In this document: positions 26,336-35,731 of the stretch, in pieces
Position numbering within the stretch: the first letter of the stretch is position 1
Layout of the letters: each line of letters starts with the position of its first letter
NCBI RefSeq assembly: GCF_004000945.1
Contig: NZ_BIMF01000003.1
Span: forward strand, 1 to 64,000
Reading direction: 5' to 3'
Source of the DNA: Paenibacillus lautus NBRC 15380
GTDB lineage: Bacteria > Bacillota > Bacilli > Paenibacillales > Paenibacillaceae
DNA length: 64,000 nt
Program-made: the position numbers and the translations under genes
The notes under the pieces: model-generated
Told to the model about the DNA's origin: nothing
What the model saw: the letters and a program-made list of their open reading frames with translations, nothing else
Database searches by the model: none

Positions 26336-27301
26336 ATGAATGCACAAACGGTACAGTCGTCGGACAAGGCCGGACTGTACAAGGGGTTGAAAGCGGTTGC
26401 CAAAACATTCAAAGGACGCTGGAACGCGCCGATAGCCGGCTACCTGTTCATCGCCCCCTGGCTGCTGGGCTTTCTCATTTTACAGCTGTGGCCCATTATC
26501 CAGTCCTTCTATCTATCCTTCACCGAGTATTCGCTGCTGGAGCCGGCCCGCTGGATCGGGCTCGAGAACTACCAGGATATCGCTCAAGACCGACTCTTCT
26601 TCAATTCGCTGAAGGTGACATTTCTGTACGTGATCGCTTCCGTGCCGCTGAAACTGCTGGTCGCGCTGGTTGTAGCCCTGCTGCTGAATCGGAACATCCG
26701 GGGCATATCCTTCTACCGGACGATCATTTACCTGCCTTCCCTGATCGGCGGAAGCTTGGCAGTGGCCGTGCTGTGGCGCAATATTTTTGGCCTGAACGGC
26801 TTCATTAATCAGCTCGTGATATGGGTCGGAATCGCCCCCAAAAACTGGATCGGCACCCCCTCCACCGCCCTCGGCACCCTGGTGCTGCTGACAGCCTGGC
26901 AGTTCGGTTCATCGATGATTATTTTCCTTGCCGGTCTTAAACAAATCCCAAGTGAGCTATATGAGGCTGCCTCCGTGGACGGGGCCTCTCCGCTCCGCAA
27001 GTTCATCCGGATTACCCTGCCCATGTTATCCCCGGTCATCCTGTTTAATCTGATCATGGGCATCATCAACGCATTCCAAATGTTCACGTCGGCTTTTGTT
27101 GTAACGAATGGCGGACCGGTCAATTCAACCGAGATGTTTGCCCTGTTCCTGTACAACAAAGCCTTCGGATCTCTGCAGATGGGCTATGCCTCGGCCTTGG
27201 CCTGGATACTGCTTGTTATTATCGGCATCGCCACGGCGCTTAATTTTATCGCCTCCAAATACTGGGTCTTCTACGAAACCGAAACGGAGGGCCGCAAATG
27301 A
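26336..27301 (+). CDS. Sugar ABC transporter permease 1 (MalF type)
   Basis: A 321-residue CUT1-type permease with six membrane helices. The cytoplasmic EAA loop reads ELYEAASVDGASPLRKFIRITLPML near residue 215, where the ATPase docks. The N-terminal 30 residues are cytoplasmic. It overlaps the next permease by four bases (ATGA), so the two are co-translated and form a heterodimer. The binding lipoprotein at 31842 lies in the same orientation downstream. No ATPase gene is present in the cluster. Confidence 0.93.
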   Translation: MNAQTVQSSDKAGLYKGLKAVAKTFKGRWNAPIAGYLFIAPWLLGFLILQLWPIIQSFYLSFTEYSLLEPARWIGLENYQDIAQDRLFFNSLKVTFLYVIASVPLKLLVALVVALLLNRNIRGISFYRTIIYLPSLIGGSLAVAVLWRNIFGLNGFINQLVIWVGIAPKNWIGTPSTALGTLVLLTAWQFGSSMIIFLAGLKQIPSELYEAASVDGASPLRKFIRITLPMLSPVILFNLIMGIINAFQMFTSAFVVTNGGPVNSTEMFALFLYNKAFGSLQMGYASALAWILLVIIGIATALNFIASKYWVFYETETEGRK

Positions 27302-28134
27302 CAGGTGCTCATAAAAAACAAAACTGGCTGGTTCATGTGCTGATGATCGCATTCTGTTTTGTGATGTTTTATCCCGTGCTTTGGTGGATCGGCGCCTCCT
27401 TCAAATCGACGCCGGAAATCAGTCTACCCACTCTGTTCCCCAAAGTATGGTTATGGCAAAATTATACGGAAGGCTGGATGGCGCTGCCCAAGTATACATT
27501 TACACGCTTCTTTATGAACAGCCTCAAGCTCAACGTGGCGTCCACGATTTTACACGTCATTTCAGCCAGCCTGGTGGCTTTCGGCTTCGCTAGACTGTCC
27601 TTTCCGCTGAAGGGGTTATGGTTTTCCATCCTGCTCATGACCCTGATGCTTCCGGGACAGGTCACGCTCATCCCGCAGTATACGATGTTCCATTCCTTCG
27701 ACTGGATCAATACGTATCTGCCTCTGATTGTCCCGTCAGCCATGGGCGGAGCATTCTTTATTTTCCTGATTGTCCAGTTCATCCGCGGCATTCCGCGGGA
27801 GCTCGACGAGTCAGCAAAAATTGACGGCTGCACCTGGTTCGGCATTTATCTGCGCATCATCATGCCGCTGACCCTGCCGGCACTCATCACGGTTACGATT
27901 TTCTCGTTTATTTGGGGCTGGGACGAATACTTTGGGCCTCTGATTTATCTGAACACCGTGGACAAGTATACCGTCCCGCTCGCGCTCAGGATGTTCATCG
28001 ACTCCCAGTCGGCCGTTCCGTGGGGGCAGCTGCTTGCCGTATCCCTGCTCTCCGTTCTGCCGCCGGTGATCATTTTCTTTCTGGCGCAAAAGCATTTCGT
28101 GGAAGGGATCGCCACATCCGGGCTGAAAGGTTAA
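27298..28134 (+). CDS. Sugar ABC transporter permease 2 (MalG type)
   Basis: The 278-residue partner permease with six membrane helices. Its EAA loop is ELDESAKIDGCTWFGIYLRIIMPL near residue 165. It overlaps permease 1 by four bases. The stop at 28134 is followed by about 160 bases and then the sensor kinase gene in the same direction, with no clear terminator in between. Confidence 0.93.
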   Translation: MTGAHKKQNWLVHVLMIAFCFVMFYPVLWWIGASFKSTPEISLPTLFPKVWLWQNYTEGWMALPKYTFTRFFMNSLKLNVASTILHVISASLVAFGFARLSFPLKGLWFSILLMTLMLPGQVTLIPQYTMFHSFDWINTYLPLIVPSAMGGAFFIFLIVQFIRGIPRELDESAKIDGCTWFGIYLRIIMPLTLPALITVTIFSFIWGWDEYFGPLIYLNTVDKYTVPLALRMFIDSQSAVPWGQLLAVSLLSVLPPVIIFFLAQKHFVEGIATSGLKG

Positions 28135-28296
28135 GTATTAGAGCGGTAAACGGATAGCTGTGCCGTGTTATTCCAGCTCTTCTTCAGGTAACGGTCAAGC
28201 CGGACAATCGCGATCATCCGGCTTCCGCCATCATGGGCATTGAGGCAGCATCGCGAATGCTGTGTCCTCATGTCTTCCAAAGGAAGGGGAAAACGC

Positions 28297-30084
28297 ATGA
28301 ATCCGTTTCGCACGTTCCGCATCGATTACGTTTTTTTCTTCAGCTTTGCCGGTTTTATCGCGATCCTCATCACGATTATGATGATTGTCAGCTATCGGTT
28401 TTCGGCCGATGAGCAGGCGGACAGCGCCTCCAAGTACCAGCAGGCGGTGCTGCAGCAGCTCAACAAACAGCTTACCGACCAGATGAGCGCTGTGGAGCAA
28501 ACCTCGCTCGCCGTGTCCATCAACTCGCCTCTGGTCAACTACGTAACGATGAAAGGAGATTATTATGAACGCAAGACGGCCAGGGACGAGCTGAACCGGG
28601 ATTATTTGGCGCCGATGCTGAACAGCTCGCGCTCGATGTTTTCCTTTCAGATTTATATGAGCGATCCGCTTCAGGTCGATCCCAACGCCAACATTCAGTA
28701 CCTCCCGCTCGCCTCGGCCAGCCGGGAGAGCTGGTATCCGGCCGTCGACAAATCCGATTTTCTCTGGATCGGCCAGCGGGAGGTCGGTTCGCCGCAGGGA
28801 AAGCAGCAGGTGATCAGCTTTGTCCGTAAAATCACCACGCTGGACGGTGTGAATTGGGGAATTCTGATCATCAATGTCCGGGTTAAATTTCTGCGGGAAA
28901 TTCTGACGGAAGACAACTCCTCGGCCAGCCGGCTGCTGCTCGACTCCGGCGGCCGGATGATCATGCACACCCGGATTGCTCCGCCGCCCGGGGAAATCAA
29001 TGCCATCCTGGAGCGGGTGAGCGGGGATACCGGCCATGCGCATCAGCTGCTGGCGGCCGCCGGCTCGCTGCCGGAGAAGAACATGCTTACCGTATGGTCC
29101 CGGACGTCCCCTGGCAGCTGGATGCTGGTGGAGCTTACGCCCTGGAAGGAAATCACCAGCGGGAGTGTCCGCCTGGCGTGGACAATGGCCGTGGTGGGAG
29201 CCGCCGCCATTCTGCTGTCCCTATTCTTCACGTTGTTCCTTTCCCGGAATTTCACGCGGCCGATCCGGAGGCTGGTTCAGCTGATGCAGGCTTTCAATCC
29301 AGGGAAGCGCGGGCAGCCGCTGCCGACGGAATACCGCAACGAATTCGGCAGCCTGTTCAGCGGCTACCGCAAGCTCACCGAGCGGATCGAAACGCTGTAT
29401 CAGTCGCTGGAGCAGCAGTATAAAGCGCAGCGCGAAGCGGAGATTAAGGCGCTTCAAGCGATGATTAACCCTCATTTTCTCTACAACACCCTGGATCAGC
29501 TGAACTGGATGGCGCTTGAAGCCGGCCAGGAGAAGATCAGCCGCGTGCTCGAGCTGATGGGGCAGATGTTTCGCATCGGCCTGTCGGGCGGCGAATCCAT
29601 GATTCCGATTCAGGAAGAGCTTCTGCATGTTAATTGCTATCTGAAAATCCAACAGTTCAAGTGGGGCGAAGGATTGGAATGGCACATCGATTGCCCGAAG
29701 GATGTACAGCATCTGATGATTCCAAAGCTGACCTTGCAGCCCTTTGTGGAAAATGCCATTATGCATGGTTTCCATGGCAGACGCCAGGGCCGGATCCATC
29801 TGACTTGTGCAGAAGAAGACCGAGGCATCCGGATTTGGATTCGGGACGACGGCATCGGGCTGCGTGAAGACTGGAAAACGCGAAAACGCCATCCAACGGG
29901 CGGATACGGCATCCGCAACGTGACGGAACGCATTCAGGTTTATTTCGGCCCGCCCTTTGGCGTTTCGCTTCGCAACCGTACCGATGTGCCAGGCACCGAA
30001 GCGGAGATCTATTGGCCAAAGCTGAATCAGCAGCGCAATCACGAAGGGGGAAGAATACATGTGGACCATCGCAATCGTGGATGA
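28297..30084 (+). CDS. LytS/YesM-type sensor histidine kinase
   Basis: A 595-residue membrane kinase. Two helices (about residues 12-35 and 290-315) bracket an extracellular sensory region, followed by a HAMP segment, then the His kinase domain with QAMINPHFLYNTLDQLNWM (phospho-accepting His) and an ATPase domain with RDDGIGL and GGYGIRNV. ATG 28297 has GGAAGGGG upstream. The 3' end overlaps the response regulator by about 26 bases, so the two are coupled. It probably senses sugar, perhaps through the binding lipoprotein of this operon. Confidence 0.92.
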   Translation: MNPFRTFRIDYVFFFSFAGFIAILITIMMIVSYRFSADEQADSASKYQQAVLQQLNKQLTDQMSAVEQTSLAVSINSPLVNYVTMKGDYYERKTARDELNRDYLAPMLNSSRSMFSFQIYMSDPLQVDPNANIQYLPLASASRESWYPAVDKSDFLWIGQREVGSPQGKQQVISFVRKITTLDGVNWGILIINVRVKFLREILTEDNSSASRLLLDSGGRMIMHTRIAPPPGEINAILERVSGDTGHAHQLLAAAGSLPEKNMLTVWSRTSPGSWMLVELTPWKEITSGSVRLAWTMAVVGAAAILLSLFFTLFLSRNFTRPIRRLVQLMQAFNPGKRGQPLPTEYRNEFGSLFSGYRKLTERIETLYQSLEQQYKAQREAEIKALQAMINPHFLYNTLDQLNWMALEAGQEKISRVLELMGQMFRIGLSGGESMIPIQEELLHVNCYLKIQQFKWGEGLEWHIDCPKDVQHLMIPKLTLQPFVENAIMHGFHGRRQGRIHLTCAEEDRGIRIWIRDDGIGLREDWKTRKRHPTGGYGIRNVTERIQVYFGPPFGVSLRNRTDVPGTEAEIYWPKLNQQRNHEGGRIHVDHRNRG

Positions 30085-31678
30085 CGACCGGCAAGTGCTC
30101 GGCGGCATGTCTCGGCTGATCCCTTGGGAGCAGCTCGGAGTACGGCCCGCCGGAGAGGCCATGGATGGCGAAGAAGGACTGAGGCTGATTGAAGCAAGCC
30201 AACCCGACATCGTCATCACGGATATTTATATGCCGGTCATGAACGGTCTCGACATGATCGAACAGCTCCGTAAGCAGCAGTACACCGGCAAAATCATCAT
30301 TTTGAGCGGGTACTCGGATTTTGACTACGCTCGTAAAGCGCTGCGGCTACAGGTCGACGATTATTTGCCCAAGCCGGCCTCACCGACCACGATCCGCGAG
30401 GTGCTGCAGCGCGTCACCCGCGAGCTTGCGGAGCGCCGGGCTCTCAAAAACAGGGAGCGGGAGCTTCAAAACCAACTCATGGAGTATGAGCCGTATCTGG
30501 AAAGGGAATGGGTCAAATCCGTCCTCACCGGAGGGACATCCTCCCCGCTGACGGATCCCTCCCGTATGCTGGAGCGGCTCGGCTGGAAGAATGCCCAATT
30601 TATGATGCTGGCCTTGGAAATCAAGCGGCAGGGACGCATGGAAGGCATCTCCGTCCGGGATTGGCACCTGTTCCGTTTCGCCGTAGGCAACACGGTGGAG
30701 GAGCTGGCCGGGCAGGACGGGCTGCGCAGCTATTTCCTGGAGCTGCATAGTCACCACATGGCACTGCTGCTGTATAAGCCCCTCTCCTGGCCGACGGAAG
30801 CGTTCCGCTCGGAAGTTCTGGCGCTGGCAGGGCGAATCATTTCGTCCGTGCATCGATTCCTCAAGGTCAAGCTGCACATCGGCGCCGGTCTTCGCAAGGA
30901 CGACTGGCTTGCCATCTCCGACTCCACCGAAGAAGCGTTTCAAGCACTCGCCGAGCGGCGCGAACCGGATGTCGCCTTTCCTTGTGTCTACGTATATAAC
31001 GAAGGCGGCTACCGGCATACGGCACCCCGGAACGTGCGGCCGGTGCGGTTTTTCCAGGAGATGACCGACGCCGTGCGGACCTTTGACGAGCCCAGAGCGC
31101 TGCTGGCGCTGGACGACTTCTTCCGCAAGGACAGCGGCGCGGCTCAGCTCCAGCCCGACGAGCTTGCCGCCATCGGAACGCAGCTGTTCGCCATCCTCTC
31201 CTTTACCCTGTACGAGTCCGGCATCCGGCTCGACGATGAACTATCTCTCACGGACTTGACCAAAGAACTGGGGCAATTGGAAGATGCCCGGCAGTGGAAG
31301 GCATGGGTAGCGGAAAAAGTGAACCGCATCTGTTCGCGTTACACGCCAAATGAAAACCTCAAGCATAAGGAAACGGTCGATTATATCATCCAATACATTC
31401 ATGAGCATTACGCCGAGAACATCCATCTTCAGGATGTGGCCGACCAGGTCTATATCTCCAAAAACTATCTCAGCACCTTATTCCGCCAGTTTACAGGTGA
31501 AACCTTTGGCGATTATCTGACCAGGGTGCGAATGGAAAAAGCCAAGAGCATGGTTCTCGAGAAAAAGCTGCTGATCGCCGAAATCGCCGAGCGAGTCGGT
31601 TATCGGAATGTTCCGTACTTTACCACCCTGTTCAAAAAGCATACCGGACGCAGTCCCACCGAGTTCCACAAAGCTTAA
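30059..31678 (+). CDS. AraC-type response regulator (YesN family)
   Basis: A 539-residue regulator. The receiver domain (residues 1-120) has AIVDDD and the phospho-acceptor Asp55 in VITDIYMPVMNG, plus the lysine in YLPKPAS. A long linker follows, then a C-terminal AraC helix-turn-helix pair from about residue 435: VADQVYISKNYLSTLFRQF and IAEIAERVGYRNVPYFTTLF. It is translated from within the kinase gene end. The pair most likely activates the importer genes around it. Confidence 0.93.
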   Translation: MWTIAIVDDDRQVLGGMSRLIPWEQLGVRPAGEAMDGEEGLRLIEASQPDIVITDIYMPVMNGLDMIEQLRKQQYTGKIIILSGYSDFDYARKALRLQVDDYLPKPASPTTIREVLQRVTRELAERRALKNRERELQNQLMEYEPYLEREWVKSVLTGGTSSPLTDPSRMLERLGWKNAQFMMLALEIKRQGRMEGISVRDWHLFRFAVGNTVEELAGQDGLRSYFLELHSHHMALLLYKPLSWPTEAFRSEVLALAGRIISSVHRFLKVKLHIGAGLRKDDWLAISDSTEEAFQALAERREPDVAFPCVYVYNEGGYRHTAPRNVRPVRFFQEMTDAVRTFDEPRALLALDDFFRKDSGAAQLQPDELAAIGTQLFAILSFTLYESGIRLDDELSLTDLTKELGQLEDARQWKAWVAEKVNRICSRYTPNENLKHKETVDYIIQYIHEHYAENIHLQDVADQVYISKNYLSTLFRQFTGETFGDYLTRVRMEKAKSMVLEKKLLIAEIAERVGYRNVPYFTTLFKKHTGRSPTEFHKA

Positions 31679-31841
31679 ACGGACGGTCCCGTTTACTCCT
31701 GGTGACTGAGCATCTCGCCAACCCTTCATTCGATCATCGTAAAATACTGAAATGATTTGTTGATTTGTCCCCTACGAGAAGGACCCAGGACTTGGTACGG
31801 TAAAGGAAGAAGATCAGTTACTTAAGGGAGGTTCATTTCCG

Positions 31842-33131
31842 ATGAGAAAATCATGGCACCGTCTCGCCGCCGGCGCTGCGGCCGTGCTGTCACTGTCCCT
31901 GGTTCTTTCCGCTTGCAGCGGGATCAAGAAAGAAGAAACCGGATCCGCGGTGTCGGGAGACGGCAAATCCATCACGCTCCGGATCATGTGGTGGGGCTCT
32001 CAGGCCCGGCATGACGCAACTTTGAAAGCGCTTGATCTGTACTCTGAAAAGCACCCGGGTATCACGTTCGAACCGGAGTATCAGTCGTTCGACGGGTATC
32101 AAGACAAGCTGTCGACCCAGTCCGCGGGGAAAAACACGCCGGATATTTTTCAAATGGATGCTGCCTGGTTCAACGATTGGGCGTCCAGCGGACGGCTGGA
32201 GGATCTCTCCTCCATTCCGGCGGACCATATCGATAAGGTGCTGCTCGAGACAGGCACCTACCAGGGCAAGCTGTACGCAATGCCGCTTGGCAACAACGCC
32301 TGGGGCATGGTGTACAACAAGACGATGATGGACAGCCTCGGCGTTCAGCCGCCGAAGACATGGGACGAATTTTTTGCCATGGCGCGCGACCTGAAACCGA
32401 AGCTGGCCAAGGACCAATACCTCACGCGGGACCTGACCGCGGACGGCGCATTCTACATGTCGTATCAGCTGAGCATGGGCAAAGGTTTCTCCATGAGCAA
32501 GGACGGAAAATTCCATTATGACGAGGCTACCTGGAAGGATTGGATGAACAAATGGGCTGAGCTGCGCAAGGACCAACTCGTAACACCCCCTGACGTGACC
32601 GTGTCGGATAAAGCGCAGGACGCGCAAATGGACCTGCTCATCCAGGAAAAGATTCTGCTTCGGGGCGCGCATGCCGCGGAATTCGGCGGAACGGATGCCT
32701 TAAAACCCGGCGTGATGGCGTTAACGACCCAGCCGAGGGGAACGCAGGCCGGCGGCTGGCTGAAAGCCTCCATGTACTGGAGCGTCAGCCCCAACAGCCA
32801 ATATAAAGAAGAAGCGAAGGAGTTCATCGACTGGTTTGTCAACAGCGAGGAAGCCGGAGAAATTTTGGGCACTTCGCGGGGGATTCCGGTCAACAAAACC
32901 GTAGCCGATGCGCTCCAGCCCAAATTTACGGACGTTGATAAAAGCTCCCTCGGCCTGATCAACGAGGTGTCCAAGGACGGGGCCGCGTTTGACCCGGGCC
33001 CAGGGAATAAGGGCGGCTGGGCCAACTTCACGAAGGAATACGACAACATCACGCAGTCGATCATGTTCGGTAAAATCAGCATCGACGAGGGCTGGGACCA
33101 GATTGTCAAATTGAGCAAAAGCCTGGAGTAA
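31842..33131 (+). CDS. Sugar-binding lipoprotein of ABC importer 1
   Basis: A 429-residue extracellular solute-binding protein (family 1). The lipoprotein signal ends LVLSACSG, with Cys25 as the lipidated residue. The mature part has the usual strand RIMWWGSQARHD and DIFQMDAAWFNDW. It presents oligosaccharides to permeases 26336/27298, with which it shares orientation and presumably an operon interrupted by the kinase/regulator pair. AGGGAGG lies upstream of the ATG. A terminator ends the operon at about 33226. Confidence 0.93.
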   Translation: MRKSWHRLAAGAAAVLSLSLVLSACSGIKKEETGSAVSGDGKSITLRIMWWGSQARHDATLKALDLYSEKHPGITFEPEYQSFDGYQDKLSTQSAGKNTPDIFQMDAAWFNDWASSGRLEDLSSIPADHIDKVLLETGTYQGKLYAMPLGNNAWGMVYNKTMMDSLGVQPPKTWDEFFAMARDLKPKLAKDQYLTRDLTADGAFYMSYQLSMGKGFSMSKDGKFHYDEATWKDWMNKWAELRKDQLVTPPDVTVSDKAQDAQMDLLIQEKILLRGAHAAEFGGTDALKPGVMALTTQPRGTQAGGWLKASMYWSVSPNSQYKEEAKEFIDWFVNSEEAGEILGTSRGIPVNKTVADALQPKFTDVDKSSLGLINEVSKDGAAFDPGPGNKGGWANFTKEYDNITQSIMFGKISIDEGWDQIVKLSKSLE

Positions 33132-33226
33132 TCCATGCCCACAAGCTGTTGTTTTGTTTGGATAGAACCGCCACGCGGAAGCGGTGGCACCAAAAAGCAC
33201 CTGAACGTATCGGGTGCTTTTTCTCG
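33132..33226 (+). terminator. Terminator of importer operon 1
   Basis: AAAAAGCACC (33192-33201) pairs with GGTGCTTTTT (33213-33222) and the T tract continues to TTCTC. A second small GC-rich stem (GCCACGC/GCGGTGGC) precedes it. Confidence 0.88.
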
Positions 33227-33229
33227 TTG

Positions 33230-33388
33230 ATTTTATAGCCCAGCAGAATGCAAAACCAGCCGCATTAAGCAGATACACCCTGATTCGAGCAGGTCGGTAG
33301 GCTGTTGATAACAACAAGAAAATCATCATGACGATCGATGCAAAGCTAGAGAGCTATCCAGTAAAGCAAAACCCAGGATAGTAATCAC
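33230..33388 (-). pseudogene. Possible remnant of a small membrane protein
   Basis: On the minus strand GGGAGG precedes a GTG at 33386-33388, giving ITILGFALL before the frame decays. A second frame downstream continues SIVMMIFLLLSTAYRP and then a further hydrophobic stretch and a basic tail. Joining them needs one frame change and crosses stops. It could be a decayed two-helix protein or chance. The surrounding 33227-33463 stretch holds nothing else I can support. Confidence 0.22.
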
Positions 33389-33463
33389 ATTTCCTCCCTC
33401 CCTTAACTTCATGATGCAATATAATATCATTCATAACATTGAAGTTAACATGGAAGTCAACGG

Positions 33464-33500
33464 CAAAAAAACGCCGCATTGTCTATTAGACAACACGGCG
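33464..33500 (-). terminator. Terminator of the alpha-galactosidase gene
   Basis: Arms CGCCG-TTGTC and GACAA-CGGCG form a stem whose minus-strand 3' side runs into TTTTTTT. It lies 20 bases past the alpha-galactosidase stop. Confidence 0.85.
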
Positions 33501-33519
33501 CTTTCTATTTTAGGATATC

Positions 33520-35631
33520 TTATCCCTGTTTCTGAATGCGATACACCAAGCTATCGAAATCCCCTCGCAGCGGCAGCTCGATCCCGATGTTCATGAGTGC
33601 CCTGCCGCTCCATGTACCTTCAAGCCCCTCGATGCCATACGACTGATCGGCTTGCAGTCCGGTCAGCCGTAGTCTCGGCAGCGGTTCGCCCAGCTTCTGG
33701 CTGTGCAGGAACGCAAACAGCACGTTGTCGCTTCCGTCTTCGCTGCCGTACTGCACGGCCGTTACGCCTTTATGCTGTAACGAGGTCAACCGATACTGGC
33801 TGCCGAACTGAACCAGATGGCGAATGGATTTATACTGCGCCACATATTCGGCCGATTGCTCAATCAGCTCATCTCTCCATTCATTCAGGTTGGAGCCGAT
33901 GCCGAGCGTTCCCATCATGGCGCTGTGGAAGCGGTACTTCAGGGATACCTGTCTTTGATTCATCCCTGTCGGCGACTCCGTTACCCAGCAGGTCATCATT
34001 CGAGGAGCATAGGTGTACGAGAAGCCCTCCTGAATGCTGAGGCGGTCAAAGGCATCCGTATTATCGCTCGGCCAGGATTGGTCGGCATACCGGAAGATGC
34101 CAAGATCGATGCGCGCTCCGCCGCCGGCGCAGGTTTCAAACGCCACATGCGGGAACTTGCGCCGCAGCTCCGCCCAAATCTGGTACAGGCTCTGAACGTG
34201 GCGAATCCAGATTTCTTTCTGGCGGTGAAGCGGATGGTCTTTCATGCCGGGTTCGGTCACCGTCCGGTTCATGTCCCATTTAATGAACTTGATGTCATGC
34301 TTCTCCAGCAGGTCCGTCATAAACTGCAAAATGTAAGCCTTAACCTCCGGCTTCGAAATGTTCAGCAGCAGCTGATTGCGAAGCTCCGAGCGCTCCCGCG
34401 TATCGAAATGGTAGACCCAATCCGGGTGCTCCCGGTACAGGTCGCTGTCCGGATTGACGGCCTCCGGCTCCACCCAGATGCCGAAATCCATGCCCAGCTC
34501 ATGCACCCGGTTAATCAGCTCGCCGAGACCATTCGGGAACTTCTCCCGGTTCACGAACCAATCGCCAAGACCGGCGCGATCATGGTTGCGTCCGCCGAAC
34601 CACCCATCGTCCACGACGAACAATTCCACGCCCATGCGCGCGGCTCTCTCGGCCAAAGCCATTTGATCCTTGGCATTGACATCGAAGTACGTCGCTTCCC
34701 AAGAGTTATACAGGACCGGTCTCGTATGGCTGCCCGGCAGGAGATCCGAATATTGATAGCGATGCAGCCGCCGGCTCATCCCGCCAAAGCCGCCGCTGCT
34801 GTATCCCCCGACAAAGCTTGGCGTATCGAAGGCTTCTCCCGCTCCCAGCACCCACTCGCTGTCGAAATCGTTGATGCCCCCGGTCACCCGGACATGCTCG
34901 AACACCGTCCGCTCGGCCGTAATCTTCCAGTTCCCGCTCCAGGCCAGCGCGCCGAACCAGACCTGCCCCGCCGACTCCGTGGCATGTCCGTCATCCATCG
35001 CAAACCAAGGGTTGGCGTGGCTGTCCGTAAAGCCCCTGCGGGATTCCAGCACCTTCTTTCCTTCGGTGAGGAAAGTGCTGCGCAGCTGAAATTCGCCGGA
35101 CCATTTTCCCGTCACGTGCGTGAGACGGTAATCCGCCAGATAGGGGATGACCCATGCCGCGGATTGCGCGTTCTCCAGCACGATGTCCGCCTCGCCGCGG
35201 TTGACGATCCGGGCCGAACGTTCGATCAGGTCACACTCAGGAATCGCCCGATAGGACAGCTCCACTTCCAGCGGGTACGCTTCGTCCTTCATGACGATGA
35301 TCAGCGTCTCCCTGCCTTCCGTCTGCAGCGTGCGGTGTCCGGCATAACGAACCGCCAAGTCGCGCACCCCATCCGGCATGCGGACCTTCAGGCTGGGCTC
35401 GCTGTATTTGACGCCGCCCCAGAAGCTGTATTCCTCCACTTCCGAATGGACTTCCGCGTCAAACGAGCTGTGCGATCTCGGCCGCAGCAGCGGCGCAGCG
35501 TCTTCGATCGCGACGGGCTCCCCCCAGTAGAGATGCTGCAGATTGCCGCTGTCGTTGATGCCGAACAGATAGGAGCTGTTATCGGTTTGTATCGCAAACA
35601 CGCGAAACTTCTCTTGGTATTGAATGGTCAC
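33520..35631 (-). CDS. Alpha-galactosidase, GH36
   Basis: A cytoplasmic GH36 enzyme of about 703 residues that removes terminal alpha-galactose. Seen motifs: NSWEATYFDV, LFVVDDGWFGGRNHDRAGLGDW, FIKWDMNR with the nucleophilic Asp, and QSWPSDNTDAFDRL with the acid/base Asp. An N-terminal beta-sandwich and a C-terminal beta domain flank the barrel. There is no signal peptide. The start is uncertain: GTG 35631 has GGAAGG nine bases upstream, while ATG 35640 abuts that site. Its neighbours, an importer and glycosidases, indicate use on imported oligosaccharides. Confidence 0.93.
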   Translation of the reverse strand: MTIQYQEKFRVFAIQTDNSSYLFGINDSGNLQHLYWGEPVAIEDAAPLLRPRSHSSFDAEVHSEVEEYSFWGGVKYSEPSLKVRMPDGVRDLAVRYAGHRTLQTEGRETLIIVMKDEAYPLEVELSYRAIPECDLIERSARIVNRGEADIVLENAQSAAWVIPYLADYRLTHVTGKWSGEFQLRSTFLTEGKKVLESRRGFTDSHANPWFAMDDGHATESAGQVWFGALAWSGNWKITAERTVFEHVRVTGGINDFDSEWVLGAGEAFDTPSFVGGYSSGGFGGMSRRLHRYQYSDLLPGSHTRPVLYNSWEATYFDVNAKDQMALAERAARMGVELFVVDDGWFGGRNHDRAGLGDWFVNREKFPNGLGELINRVHELGMDFGIWVEPEAVNPDSDLYREHPDWVYHFDTRERSELRNQLLLNISKPEVKAYILQFMTDLLEKHDIKFIKWDMNRTVTEPGMKDHPLHRQKEIWIRHVQSLYQIWAELRRKFPHVAFETCAGGGARIDLGIFRYADQSWPSDNTDAFDRLSIQEGFSYTYAPRMMTCWVTESPTGMNQRQVSLKYRFHSAMMGTLGIGSNLNEWRDELIEQSAEYVAQYKSIRHLVQFGSQYRLTSLQHKGVTAVQYGSEDGSDNVLFAFLHSQKLGEPLPRLRLTGLQADQSYGIEGLEGTWSGRALMNIGIELPLRGDFDSLVYRIQKQG

Positions 35632-35675
35632 AGATATCATCCTTCCGATTCGTGTTGATCTGGTTTTTGCCTGCG

Positions 35676-35724
35676 CAAGAAAAAAAGGAGGAGTCAAAAG
35701 ACGAAGCATCTTTTGACTCTCCTT
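35676..35724 (-). terminator. Terminator of the second solute-binding gene
   Basis: AAGGAG-AGTCAAAAGA pairs with TCTTTTGACT-CTCCTT around a seven-base loop, and the minus-strand side continues into TTTTTTTCTT. It ends transcription just past the stop at 35732, before the alpha-galactosidase gene. Confidence 0.88.
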
Positions 35725-35731
35725 GGTCAGA

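Noticed and set aside
33817..35658. A 613-codon open plus-strand frame opposite the alpha-galactosidase gene
   Set aside because: It is the mirror of a GC-rich gene with clear GH36 motifs. The frame has no recognisable protein motif, and its openness follows from codon bias.
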